Assembly (NCBI GenBank): GCA_051251645.1
Contig: JBPOEY010000001.1
Location: 868,001-932,000 of the forward strand
Length of the DNA: 64,000 bases
Reading direction: 5' to 3'
Source: Litorimonas sp051251645
GTDB taxonomy: Bacteria > Pseudomonadota > Alphaproteobacteria > Caulobacterales > Maricaulaceae
In this document: positions 43,292 to 51,341 of the stretch, in pieces
Layout of the letters: the number at the start of each line of letters is the position of its first letter
Position numbering within the stretch: position 1 is the first letter of the stretch
The notes under the pieces: generated by a model
What the model was told of the DNA's origin: nothing
The model's input: only the letters and a program-made list of their open reading frames with translations
The model's database searches: none
Program-made: the position numbers and the translations under genes

Positions 43292-44095
43292 ATGTCGTTT
43301 CGGGCCATCATTATTGCGATCTTGCTCGCCTTTTTCGCTTTGCCGGCGCTGGCATCAGGCCCACGCTACTTTAAGGATGCCGTTCCGTATCCGCGTTTAA
43401 AGCCTGCCCCTAGTGCCGCCAAACCTCTTATTGTCATTGATCCGGGACATGGCGGCCGGGACCCTGGAGCTGTGGGGCAAAAGGGGCTGTTAGAGAAAAC
43501 TGTGACCACCAGTGCAGCGAAAGAACTGAAAGCGCTTTTGGAAAGAACGGGTCGGTATGATGTTTTTCTGACACGGAATGGAGACAGCTTTGTCGAGCAT
43601 GATGACCGCGTTCGAATCGCGCGCGAAAAACATGCCGATTTGTTTATTTCAATCCACGCTGATTCGACGGGGAGTTCTTCAACGCGCGGGGCCTCTGTTT
43701 ACACGCTCGCGGATCGGGCTCGAAAGCGGAGTAAGCGGATCGTGAATGGCCAGAACTGGATTATGGATGTTGATTTGGCGGAACAAAGCGATTCTGTTGG
43801 CGATATTCTTGTCGATCTGGCGCAACGCAGCACAGAGACCCAATCAGAGGCCTTTGCCGACATTTTGCTCGAAAATCTTGAAGGAAAGACGAAGCTGGTT
43901 GGCAATTCCCATCGTCGAGCTGGATACTATGTTTTGCTCGCGCCGGACGTCCCTGCCGTCTTATTAGAGCTTGGGTTCTTATCGAATGCACAGGATGAAA
44001 AACTACTGAAAACGAAAGCGCATCGCACAAAGCTGATGAAGGCTGTCCGTCGTTCCGTCGATGCGTATTTCGTCGGGCCCGGTAAACATGGCTGA
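43292..44095 (+). CDS. N-acetylmuramoyl-L-alanine amidase (Amidase_3)
   Basis: This secreted zinc amidase cuts the bond between MurNAc and the stem peptide to separate daughter cells. The 267-residue product has a signal peptide ending near ALASG (about 22), a short linker with no AMIN domain, and an Amidase_3 domain (about 45-262). The zinc ligands are visible: His in IDPGHGGRDPGA, Glu in LLEKT, His in ISIHADS, and the catalytic Glu in LLELGFLSN. A helix region in the middle (about 140-185) may be the regulatory arm that EnvC-type activators displace. The degenerate EnvC at the start of the window is a candidate activator. It is upstream of PBP1A on the same strand, a common alphaproteobacterial order. 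Confidence 0.94.
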   Translation: MSFRAIIIAILLAFFALPALASGPRYFKDAVPYPRLKPAPSAAKPLIVIDPGHGGRDPGAVGQKGLLEKTVTTSAAKELKALLERTGRYDVFLTRNGDSFVEHDDRVRIAREKHADLFISIHADSTGSSSTRGASVYTLADRARKRSKRIVNGQNWIMDVDLAEQSDSVGDILVDLAQRSTETQSEAFADILLENLEGKTKLVGNSHRRAGYYVLLAPDVPAVLLELGFLSNAQDEKLLKTKAHRTKLMKAVRRSVDAYFVGPGKHG

Positions 44096-44202
44096 GGTGC
44101 TTTAATAAATGAGGCGTCTACCGTCAGAGATCATTCAAATTTGGTGCAAAAATAGCGCAGCTAGACCTCGACCTCGCCACATTTCCCTATAGATGTAGCG
44201 CC

Positions 44203-47028
44203 GTGTCAGATACTGCATCAGAAATCACCGAGACGCCCGAAACGCTTGAGCCGTCTTCGCCCGTGCCTCAAAAGCGCTCGCGCCGCGCGCTCTATTTTAA
44301 AATCGCCAAATGGGTCATTATCGTCGGCTTCGTTGTTGGTGTCATTGTCGCCATTGCCTTGGCCGTGTGGACCATTCGCGCGACCAAGGATTTGCCAAGC
44401 GTCCAAACTTTGTCTGAATATACGCCCGCCGTTATGAGCCGCGTTCACGCGGGCGATGGCAAGCTCATCAGCGAGTTCCGGACAGAGGCGCGTGTGTTCG
44501 TGCCCATCGAGAGTGTGCCCACGCGCTTGCAACAGGCGTTCGTCGCTTCAGAGGACAAGCGCTTCTATACACATAATGGTTGGGACCCGATTGGTCTGAC
44601 CCGCGCTGCTTTAACCGCACCAGGCAAGAAGCTGAGCGGGGAGCGGATTGGCGGCACATCGACCATCACGCAGCAGGTCGCGAAGAACTTCCTCGTCGGG
44701 GATGATTATTCGATGAAGCGTAAAGTGCGCGAAATTTTCATCGCGCGCCGGATGGAAAAAGCGTTCGATAAGGGCACGATTCTAGAGCTTTATCTGAACG
44801 ATAACTACTTCGGTCGCGGCGCATATGGTGTGGCGGCGGCTTCACTCAACCATTTCGGCAAGGAAATGGATGATCTGACGATTGGCGAAATGGCTTATCT
44901 CGCGCTCGTGGTCAAAGGACCCGCCAATTACGAACTCGATGTTCCTAAAGAATATGCGTCTGCGCGCACGCGCCAACGCTACGTGCTCAACCGCATGGCC
45001 GAAGACGGCTATATCACACAGCAAGAAGCCGATGAGGCTTTTGCCGCGCCGCTCGAGTGGACAGACAGATTGAGCGGTGCTGAATATCTTGCCGCTGAAT
45101 ATTTCGTTGAGGAAGCGCGCAAGCAGATTTTCGCCATGTATGGGTCGGAAGAGCTTTATTCGGGTGGGCTGTCGATCCGCACTACGCTTGACACGGATAT
45201 GCAGCTTGCGGCGCGTCGCGCGCTTCGGCGTGGGCTAGAGATGCTGGATCGCCGCATGGGCTGGCGTGGACCGCTTACGACGTTCGAGACAGTGGATGGG
45301 TGGGACACGCAACTGGCGGCCTTTGAAGCGCCGAAAGATATCGACGACTGGCGCGTGGCCGTTGTGCTGGAGCGCTCAAACATAACTGCCAGATTGGGCT
45401 TAATTGCTGAACCCAAAGAGGTTGAGAGCGAAGGCGTCGCACCTGCGCAAAGTGAGGAGAATGCTAAGCCAATCACCAAAACAGGTAAGCTTGATCTGGA
45501 AGATGTGGCGTGGGCGGGTAAAGCGCTGAACAATGGTGTGCGTGGTGCGCCGCCTCGCTCGCTTGATAGCGTGTTGTCCGTTGGTGATGTAATTTTGGTT
45601 GAGGCGCATCTTTCTAAGGCCGGCGCGTATAACCTTCGTCAGGTGCCTGATGTTAATGGCGCGATGATCGCGATGGACCCGCATACGGGACGCGTCAAAG
45701 CGTTGATCGGCGGCTATAGTTTTGATCGAAGCCAGTTCAATCGCGTCACGCAAGCCTATCGTCAGCCGGGATCGAGTTTTAAGCCCTTCGTCTATGCTTC
45801 TGCCTTGCTAGAAGGTTTCACGCCGGCGACCCAAGTATTAGATGCGCCGTTCGTTATCGAGCGGTCAGATTCCGATTGTGAGGTCAATGAATTCGGCGTG
45901 CTTGAACTTCGCGACACCGCTGAAAGGCGCAGTAACGGGGGATCAACACAGCCCGCACGGCGCGATCAATGTGAACGTTTCTATAAGCCTGAAAATTATG
46001 ACGCTGGGCGCTATTATGGTCTTTCAACCCTGCGCCTCGGCATTGAGAAATCACGCAATGCGATGACGGTGCGGTTGGCCAACGATATTGGTATGGCCCC
46101 GATCATGCGCACGTCCCGGCGCTTTGGTATTTATGATAATCCGCGTCCAGAATTAGCGTGGGCCTTGGGCGCAGGTGAAACCAACTTGCTGCGTTTAGCG
46201 ACAGCCTATTCCATGATGATCAATGGCGGCAAACAGATCGTGCCAAGCATTTTGGACCGCGTGCAAGACGGGCAGGGGAAAACAATTTTCCTCAATGGGG
46301 ATGTGACCTGCCCAGAATGCCAGCAAGACGAATATACGGGCCAAGCGCCGCCTTTGCTACCCGATGAGCGAGAGCAGGTCATCGACCCGATCACGGCTTA
46401 TCAAGTGACCTATATGATGATTGGCGCAGTCGAAAACGGAACAGGCGCGAAGCTTCAAGCGCTCGGACGGCCTGTCGGCGGGAAGACAGGCACGACCAAT
46501 GATTCCAAGGATAATTGGTTTATGGCATTCACGCCGGACCTCGTCGTCGGGGTTTATGTTGGCAAGGATACGCCGCAGCAAATGGCCTACGAGACTGGGT
46601 CGTCATCTGCCGTGCCAATTGTGCTCGATTTCATGACTGAAGTGCTTGAAAATGAGCCGTTCGTGCCGTTCCGCATCCCGGATGGAATGACCCTTGCGCC
46701 GGTTAATCGTGACACGGGTGCGCCAAGCTTTATCGGGGCGCCCAATGTCATCCTCGAAGCGTTCCGTCCAGGCACTGAACCGAAGGTCGGATCGCTCGAT
46801 ACGACGATCCGGATTGGGTCTGGCAGTGACACGTTCGGATCGGGCTTCTTCGGCACGGGTTCAGATCGTCTCGATGAGACGATCCCGCCGAACTTAGGCG
46901 AAGGACCGCCTTTTCCGACTGATGATCCGATCCCAGATCCGGACGGAGCGTTAGAAACGCCGACAGACACGCCCGAGAAAACACCTGTTCTGGAGCCTGA
47001 AGAGGATCTGGATGATGGTCTTTACTAG
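44203..47028 (+). CDS. mrcA: Penicillin-binding protein 1A (bifunctional transglycosylase/transpeptidase)
   Basis: This is a class A PBP that polymerises and cross-links peptidoglycan. The 941-residue product has a cytoplasmic tail, a transmembrane segment (about 30-55), a GT51 domain (about 85-265, with the catalytic Glu in SEDKRFYTHNGWDPIG and GGTSTITQQVAKNF), an OB-like insert, and the transpeptidase with SxxK (SSFK, about 524), SxN (SRN) and KTG (KTGTT, about 761). The tail is Pro/Asp/Thr-rich. The start appears to be GTG at 44203 with a weak ribosome-binding site, so the exact N-terminus is less sure. It follows the amidase by 107 bp and precedes prfB by 17 bp. Confidence 0.96.
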   Translation: MSDTASEITETPETLEPSSPVPQKRSRRALYFKIAKWVIIVGFVVGVIVAIALAVWTIRATKDLPSVQTLSEYTPAVMSRVHAGDGKLISEFRTEARVFVPIESVPTRLQQAFVASEDKRFYTHNGWDPIGLTRAALTAPGKKLSGERIGGTSTITQQVAKNFLVGDDYSMKRKVREIFIARRMEKAFDKGTILELYLNDNYFGRGAYGVAAASLNHFGKEMDDLTIGEMAYLALVVKGPANYELDVPKEYASARTRQRYVLNRMAEDGYITQQEADEAFAAPLEWTDRLSGAEYLAAEYFVEEARKQIFAMYGSEELYSGGLSIRTTLDTDMQLAARRALRRGLEMLDRRMGWRGPLTTFETVDGWDTQLAAFEAPKDIDDWRVAVVLERSNITARLGLIAEPKEVESEGVAPAQSEENAKPITKTGKLDLEDVAWAGKALNNGVRGAPPRSLDSVLSVGDVILVEAHLSKAGAYNLRQVPDVNGAMIAMDPHTGRVKALIGGYSFDRSQFNRVTQAYRQPGSSFKPFVYASALLEGFTPATQVLDAPFVIERSDSDCEVNEFGVLELRDTAERRSNGGSTQPARRDQCERFYKPENYDAGRYYGLSTLRLGIEKSRNAMTVRLANDIGMAPIMRTSRRFGIYDNPRPELAWALGAGETNLLRLATAYSMMINGGKQIVPSILDRVQDGQGKTIFLNGDVTCPECQQDEYTGQAPPLLPDEREQVIDPITAYQVTYMMIGAVENGTGAKLQALGRPVGGKTGTTNDSKDNWFMAFTPDLVVGVYVGKDTPQQMAYETGSSSAVPIVLDFMTEVLENEPFVPFRIPDGMTLAPVNRDTGAPSFIGAPNVILEAFRPGTEPKVGSLDTTIRIGSGSDTFGSGFFGTGSDRLDETIPPNLGEGPPFPTDDPIPDPDGALETPTDTPEKTPVLEPEEDLDDGLY

Positions 47029-47045
47029 GTCAAAAGGAACCCTCG

Positions 47046-48162
47046 ATGCGCGCTGACGTCGACCAGTTGAAATCCGAAATTGAGCAGTCTGTAGAGCTGC
47101 TAAGGAGGCGTCTTTGACTGGGAAACCAGTGAACGTCGCTTGGCGGAATTAAACGCGCTATCAGAGAGTCCGACCTTCTGGGATAATGCTCAGAAAGCCC
47201 AAACCTTGATGCAGGAACGTGCCAAGTTAGAATCGGCTTTTGAGGCGATTAACTTCATCACGACAAACTTATCAGACAATGTTGAATTGGCTGAGTTGGC
47301 CGAAATGGACGATGATTCTGAGCTGTTAGACGCGGCCGCGGCTGCGCTCCGCAAGGTTCAGGCCAAGGCGGCCACGGCAGAGCTCGAAGCGCTTCTGTCT
47401 GGGGAAGCCGATGGCAATGATTGTTTCGTCGAAATTCACCCCGGTGCGGGGGGCACGGAGGCTCAAGACTGGGCCGAAATGATTATGCGCATGTATTCAC
47501 GCTGGGCCAATTCGCGTGGCATGAAAGTCGAAATACTCGAATCTTCCGATGGCGATGAAGCTGGCATCAAGTCAGCCACATTACGCTTTAAAGGCGCGAA
47601 TGCTTTTGGTTGGATGAAGACCGAATCGGGTGTTCACCGTCTGGTTCGTATCAGCCCGTATGATTCAAGCGCGCGTCGCCATACCAGCTTTGCGAGCGTT
47701 TGGGTCTATCCGCAGATTGATGATACGATTGAGATCGAGATCAACGAGAGCGATTGCCGGGTTGATACTTACCGTGCGTCTGGCGCCGGTGGGCAGCACA
47801 TTAATAAGACCGATTCTGCTGTGCGGATCACGCATGAGCCAACGGGTATTGTGGTTCAGTGTCAGAATGATCGCAGTCAGCACAAAAACCGCTCACAAGC
47901 GTGGGATATGCTGCGGGCGCGACTCTATGAAAAAGAGCTGCAAGAGCGCGAAGAAGCGGCGCAGGCCGAAGCCGATAGCAAGTCAGACATCGGCTGGGGT
48001 CACCAGATACGCTCGTATGTTCTTCAACCCTATCAGATGGTTAAAGACCTTCGGACAGGTGTCGAGACGTCGGACACACAAGGCGTCCTCGATGGGAAGC
48101 TGGACGAGTTTATGGCCGCAGCCCTCTCTGCCCGCGTTGGGGATCAGGAGGATAGTGCCTAA
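47046..48162 (+). CDS. prfB: Peptide chain release factor 2 with programmed +1 frameshift
   Basis: RF2 terminates translation at UGA and UAA. The gene is read in two frames: an ATG at 47046 starts a 23-codon segment ending in a TGA at 47115-47117, and after a +1 shift at CTT the frame continues (GAC TGG GAA...) to the stop at 48162, giving about 371 residues. The catalytic GGQ is in GAGGQHINK and the codon-recognition SPF motif reads SPY (ISPYDSS). Both frames give family-matching protein (MRADVDQLKSEIEQ, then DWETSERRLAEL), so the break is not a sequencing error. The gene follows PBP1A closely. Confidence 0.97.
47100..47118 (+). other. prfB programmed +1 frameshift site
   Basis: The site reads CTAAGGAGGCGTCTTTGAC: a Shine-Dalgarno-like AGGAGG three bases before CTT, then the in-frame UGA followed by C, a weak termination context. 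This is the classic RF2 autoregulatory arrangement: low RF2 makes the ribosome pause at UGA and slip forward one base. Confidence 0.97.
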
Positions 48163-48240
48163 GCGGCGCTGACGTCCTAGATTTTGGTGGAAGTAGTCAC
48201 ACTTTAATCGCTGATTTTAATCAGGGTGAGAGAGTGGAGA

Positions 48241-48687
48241 TTAGGCCGATTTTTGGGTCGCCGCTTTGATTGGGGTCGGGGCCGATGATTTTCGAGAGCA
48301 TTTCCCATCAAAAAAGGCACCATTCGCGATCACGAGCTTATCCTGAATCAAGTCAGCCTGAACATTGGCAGTTTCAGTGAGGTCAATGCTCATCGCCTCA
48401 ATCTTACCAGTAACCTTGCCGCGGACCTGAATGATCGTGCAAACAATCTTGCCGTTGACGGCACCTTGCTCACCGATCGTGACTTTTCCAGCACTGATAT
48501 TGCCATCGAGTCGACCATCAATCTGAACTTCGCCGTCCGTCTTAATGTCGCCCGTTATGATGAGGTCACTGCTGAGTAAGGATGGGACGGCGGCAGAACG
48601 AGATTGTGTTGGCGTGATATTAGAGTTTTTCTTTTGCGAGGCTTGATCCGATGCTGACGAGGACGATCCGGAAGATTTAGTGAACAT
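48241..48687 (-). CDS. bacA: Bactofilin
   Basis: This polymer-forming cytoskeletal protein of the bactofilin (DUF583) family has 148 residues. A Ser/Lys/Gln-rich disordered N-terminus (about 1-38) precedes the beta-helical core (about 40-125, with DLIITGDIKTDGEVQIDGRLDG and KVTIGEQGAVNG), followed by a short basic tail. I chose the ATG at 48687, which begins MFTKSSG as in other bactofilins; it overlaps the end of the upstream M23 gene by 11 bp. Bactofilins form membrane-associated filaments that recruit cell-wall enzymes; in the stalked relatives Hyphomonas and Caulobacter they shape the stalk or bud. Confidence 0.95.
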   Translation of the reverse strand: MFTKSSGSSSSASDQASQKKNSNITPTQSRSAAVPSLLSSDLIITGDIKTDGEVQIDGRLDGNISAGKVTIGEQGAVNGKIVCTIIQVRGKVTGKIEAMSIDLTETANVQADLIQDKLVIANGAFFDGKCSRKSSAPTPIKAATQKSA

Positions 48688-49921
48688 AACGTCCTGCCTT
48701 AAGAAAGTTCTTCGGATCACGCGCGCGACCATCGAAGTGAACTTCGTAGTGAAGATGTGTTGCGGTGCTGCGTCCTGTCGACCCCATGCCCCCGACTTGG
48801 TCGCCCGCTTCGACGGTTTGCCCGCGTTTGACGTTCAGTTTCTTCATGTGCGCATACCGCGTTATAAATCCGTTTCCGTGATCAATTTCGACCATGTTAC
48901 CATAAGCGCCGGCCCAACCGGAAAATTTGACAGTGCCGGGTGCAGTCGCGACGATAGGCGCCATCGGCCCCCCGATAAAGTCAAGGCCACTGTGGTGGGT
49001 TGGACGCTTTGTGAAGGGATCGCGGCGAACGCCGAATTTAGATGTCAGGACCGTTTCGTTTAAAACAGGATGACCGAGGGGAAGCGCTGCAACAATCTCG
49101 GCGAGGGCTTCGGCTTCATAGAGCCGCGCCTGAATGGCGGTTGTGCGCGCCTGAAACTCGCCTTCGAGTAATGGTGCGTCAGGACCGTCGAGGGGGATAT
49201 AGGGTCCGCCTTGGCCTTGTGTGCCCTGATCCATCACAGTGTCGAGCGCCATATCGGTTGCCTCGATGAGGGCACGATTAAAGTCGATTTTTTCCAAAAG
49301 CTCGGCTTCGGCTGACAGAAGGATATTGTTTTGAGTTTGATCCAATGAGGCGAGCGAGCGATCAAAGGGTAAGCCTGTCGCAATATCATGGGTGGCGATA
49401 GAGGCCCGACGGGCAACCCGATCCACACTATCTCTGAGTGTTGGAGCCATGAGAATTTCTGCATCCGCGAATTTAAGAGCGGGTTCGTCGCCTAATATGG
49501 CAACGGCGTCGGTGCCAACAATTTCTGAAAGGGCGTTGTGCTTGGTCTCAATATTCGCGGCCATCGTTTCAAAATTGAGGCGTTGTTCGGATAGTAGAAG
49601 CTCAACATTTTCAATCTTGGCCTGACTGTCAGCCAATTGGCGTTTATAGTTTGTTTCGATCTCGACAATGCGCTCATCAGTCGTCGCAAAAGGAGTCACA
49701 CCAAAGGCAAGGTTGACGATGGTTAGGAGGCACCACGCCGCCATGATGATGATGAGAGCGACAACACTCGCCTGAACGCGGGTCGACAAATTATAATAGG
49801 TAACCTCACCGCCAGAGCGGAGGTAAATTTGACGTTCCGGAAATGTTTGAAGGACGCGCATACGCGCATCCCCGATAACGTCAGCAATCATGATTCCCCA
49901 TCCGACTTTTGAAGCTTTCAT
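48677..49921 (-). CDS. Membrane-anchored M23 peptidoglycan endopeptidase (LmdC-like)
   Basis: This is a 414-residue lytic endopeptidase candidate. A short N-terminal cytoplasmic part (about 1-48) precedes a transmembrane segment (about 52-75), a periplasmic coiled coil (about 85-240) and an M23 domain (about 290-405). The metal ligands are present, unlike in the EnvC-like protein: HHSGLD (HxxxD), RYAHM and HLHYEVHFDG (HxH). The architecture and the overlap with the bactofilin gene match the LmdC-bactofilin module reported in Hyphomonas and relatives, where the short cytoplasmic tail binds bactofilin. The start is not fixed: the ATG at 49891 has a GGGGA-type site and is an alternative to 49921. 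Confidence 0.92.
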   Translation of the reverse strand: MKASKVGWGIMIADVIGDARMRVLQTFPERQIYLRSGGEVTYYNLSTRVQASVVALIIIMAAWCLLTIVNLAFGVTPFATTDERIVEIETNYKRQLADSQAKIENVELLLSEQRLNFETMAANIETKHNALSEIVGTDAVAILGDEPALKFADAEILMAPTLRDSVDRVARRASIATHDIATGLPFDRSLASLDQTQNNILLSAEAELLEKIDFNRALIEATDMALDTVMDQGTQGQGGPYIPLDGPDAPLLEGEFQARTTAIQARLYEAEALAEIVAALPLGHPVLNETVLTSKFGVRRDPFTKRPTHHSGLDFIGGPMAPIVATAPGTVKFSGWAGAYGNMVEIDHGNGFITRYAHMKKLNVKRGQTVEAGDQVGGMGSTGRSTATHLHYEVHFDGRARDPKNFLKAGRYVH

Positions 49922-49998
49922 CTCTTACACCATAGTCACAACGGGAACGTAAAGCGATTATGCCACTAAGTGTGGTTAACAAGCGTTAAATTCTGGTA

Positions 49999-50793
49999 TT
50001 AAGTGGCTAAATCCTCGTAATATGACAAACTCAAGCCTGCTTTTTCCCGCGCTGCATGATTGAAGGGCGGTTTGACAGCTCCTTTAAAGTGTTCACGTAC
50101 CATGCCACGAAAGAGCGTTTGCGAATCTTTTTCGCGGTGCAATGCGACATGCTGCAACCACTGCATGCCGATTGCGACATGCCCAACCTCTTCTTCATAG
50201 ATGATTTCGAGAACGGCGGCGCTCTGACGGTCGTTTGCTTGGTCTAATTTGACGATCATCCCGGGAGTCACGTCAAGCCCTCTGGCTTCTAAGACAAGCG
50301 GGGCGATCGATAGTCGGGCAGCGATATCAAAATTGGTATTCATTGCTGCGTCCCAGAGCCCATTATGCGCGGGGAAGTCGCCATAAGCGAAGCCAAGCTC
50401 GCCTAACCGATCAGAGATCAGGCCGAAGTGTCGGGCCTCGTCATCGCAGACGGACGACCAATCGGCAATAAACGCGTCTCGCTGATCCGCGACATCGGGC
50501 ATATCCGCAAATCGCGCGATCATATCCGCGGCGAGATCAATAGCATTGAGCTCAATATGCGCGATGGCATGGAGCAGCGCAGCCCGACCTTCCGGGGACC
50601 CGAGCCGACGGCGGCGTAACTCTCGCGGGGAGACCAGCGGCGGACGTATGGGGCGAGCAGGACGCTCAGGCGGTGTTTCGCACACGACCTCCGCGCCGTC
50701 TAAGATAGCGCGGCGAAATTCACGGGCCTTTTGCGCCTTTGTCCACGGGTCACCTTCCGTCAGAACGCAGAGCGCACTGATTTTATCCGACAT
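49999..50793 (-). CDS. DUF455 family ferritin-like protein
   Basis: This 264-residue helical protein has a ferritin-like di-metal fold: the Glu/His ligand pattern is visible as AIAHIELNAIDLA (about 86-98), DDEARHFGLI and EEEVGHVAIGMQWL. The family (DUF455) is widespread in proteobacteria and has no established function; some members are annotated as rhamnan-synthesis-related, without good support. I chose the ATG at 50793, which overlaps the upstream peroxiredoxin gene by 11 bp, suggesting co-expression with a peroxide-reducing enzyme. That neighbour would fit an oxidative or metal-linked role. Confidence 0.85.
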   Translation of the reverse strand: MSDKISALCVLTEGDPWTKAQKAREFRRAILDGAEVVCETPPERPARPIRPPLVSPRELRRRRLGSPEGRAALLHAIAHIELNAIDLAADMIARFADMPDVADQRDAFIADWSSVCDDEARHFGLISDRLGELGFAYGDFPAHNGLWDAAMNTNFDIAARLSIAPLVLEARGLDVTPGMIVKLDQANDRQSAAVLEIIYEEEVGHVAIGMQWLQHVALHREKDSQTLFRGMVREHFKGAVKPPFNHAAREKAGLSLSYYEDLAT

Positions 50794-51256
50794 GGTCACG
50801 CACGGCTTGAACCACGGTATCAACGTGGTTTTTAACCCGAACTTTGGGCCACACTTGAAGGATTTTTCCGTTCGGATCGATTAAAAATGTTGAGCGGACA
50901 ATGCCCATATAGGTTTTGCCGTAATTCTTCTTCTCGACCCAAACACCATAGGCTTCGAGCACGCCACCCTCTTCATCAGACGCCAAGCGGACCCCCAACT
51001 CGTGTTTGGCGATGAATTTGTCATGCTTTGCCACTGTGTCTTTGGACATGCCGATGACGATTGTGTTCAGTGCCGCGAATGCGTCTTTTGCGGCGGTGAA
51101 TTCTTTGGCCTCTGTGGTGCAGCCCGGTGTGTCGTCCCGCGGGTAGAAATAGAGCACGACATATTTCCCGCGATGATCGGACAGTGTAATGTTGCCGCCC
51201 CCATCGCCCGGCAGAGTGAAATCGGGTGCCATATCTCCGGCGTTCAGGTCTGACAT
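50783..51256 (-). CDS. bcp: Thioredoxin-dependent thiol peroxidase (Bcp/PrxQ)
   Basis: This peroxiredoxin of 157 residues reduces hydrogen peroxide and organic hydroperoxides. The peroxidatic cysteine lies in PRDDTPGCTTEAKEF (about 37-51; Cys about 44), the motif shared by Bcp proteins. The resolving Cys five residues further on in many Bcp proteins is absent here (the position is not Cys), so this looks like a 1-Cys form. I chose the ATG at 51256 because it begins the standard MSDLNAGDMAPDFTLP N-terminus. It diverges from the AsmA-like gene across 85 bp. Confidence 0.93.
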   Translation of the reverse strand: MSDLNAGDMAPDFTLPGDGGGNITLSDHRGKYVVLYFYPRDDTPGCTTEAKEFTAAKDAFAALNTIVIGMSKDTVAKHDKFIAKHELGVRLASDEEGGVLEAYGVWVEKKNYGKTYMGIVRSTFLIDPNGKILQVWPKVRVKNHVDTVVQAVRDHVG

Positions 51257-51341
51257 AATTGGCCTTTCCAACTGAAATTTAAGGCGAGAGGTTGCGTCCG
51301 TCTCTGGACGCCGTGTCAGGCCTTCGTTAGCGACGGGGTCT

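Noticed and set aside
47046..47140. prfB appears split by a TGA and could be called a pseudogene or sequencing error
   Set aside because: The AGGAGG-CTT-TGA-C context is the known programmed frameshift and both frames code for RF2 sequence.
49976..49991. TTAAC...GTTAA near 49978 that resembles a CtrA site
   Set aside because: The spacing between TTAA half-sites is 6, not the 7 of the CtrA consensus, and it lies between co-directional genes without other support.
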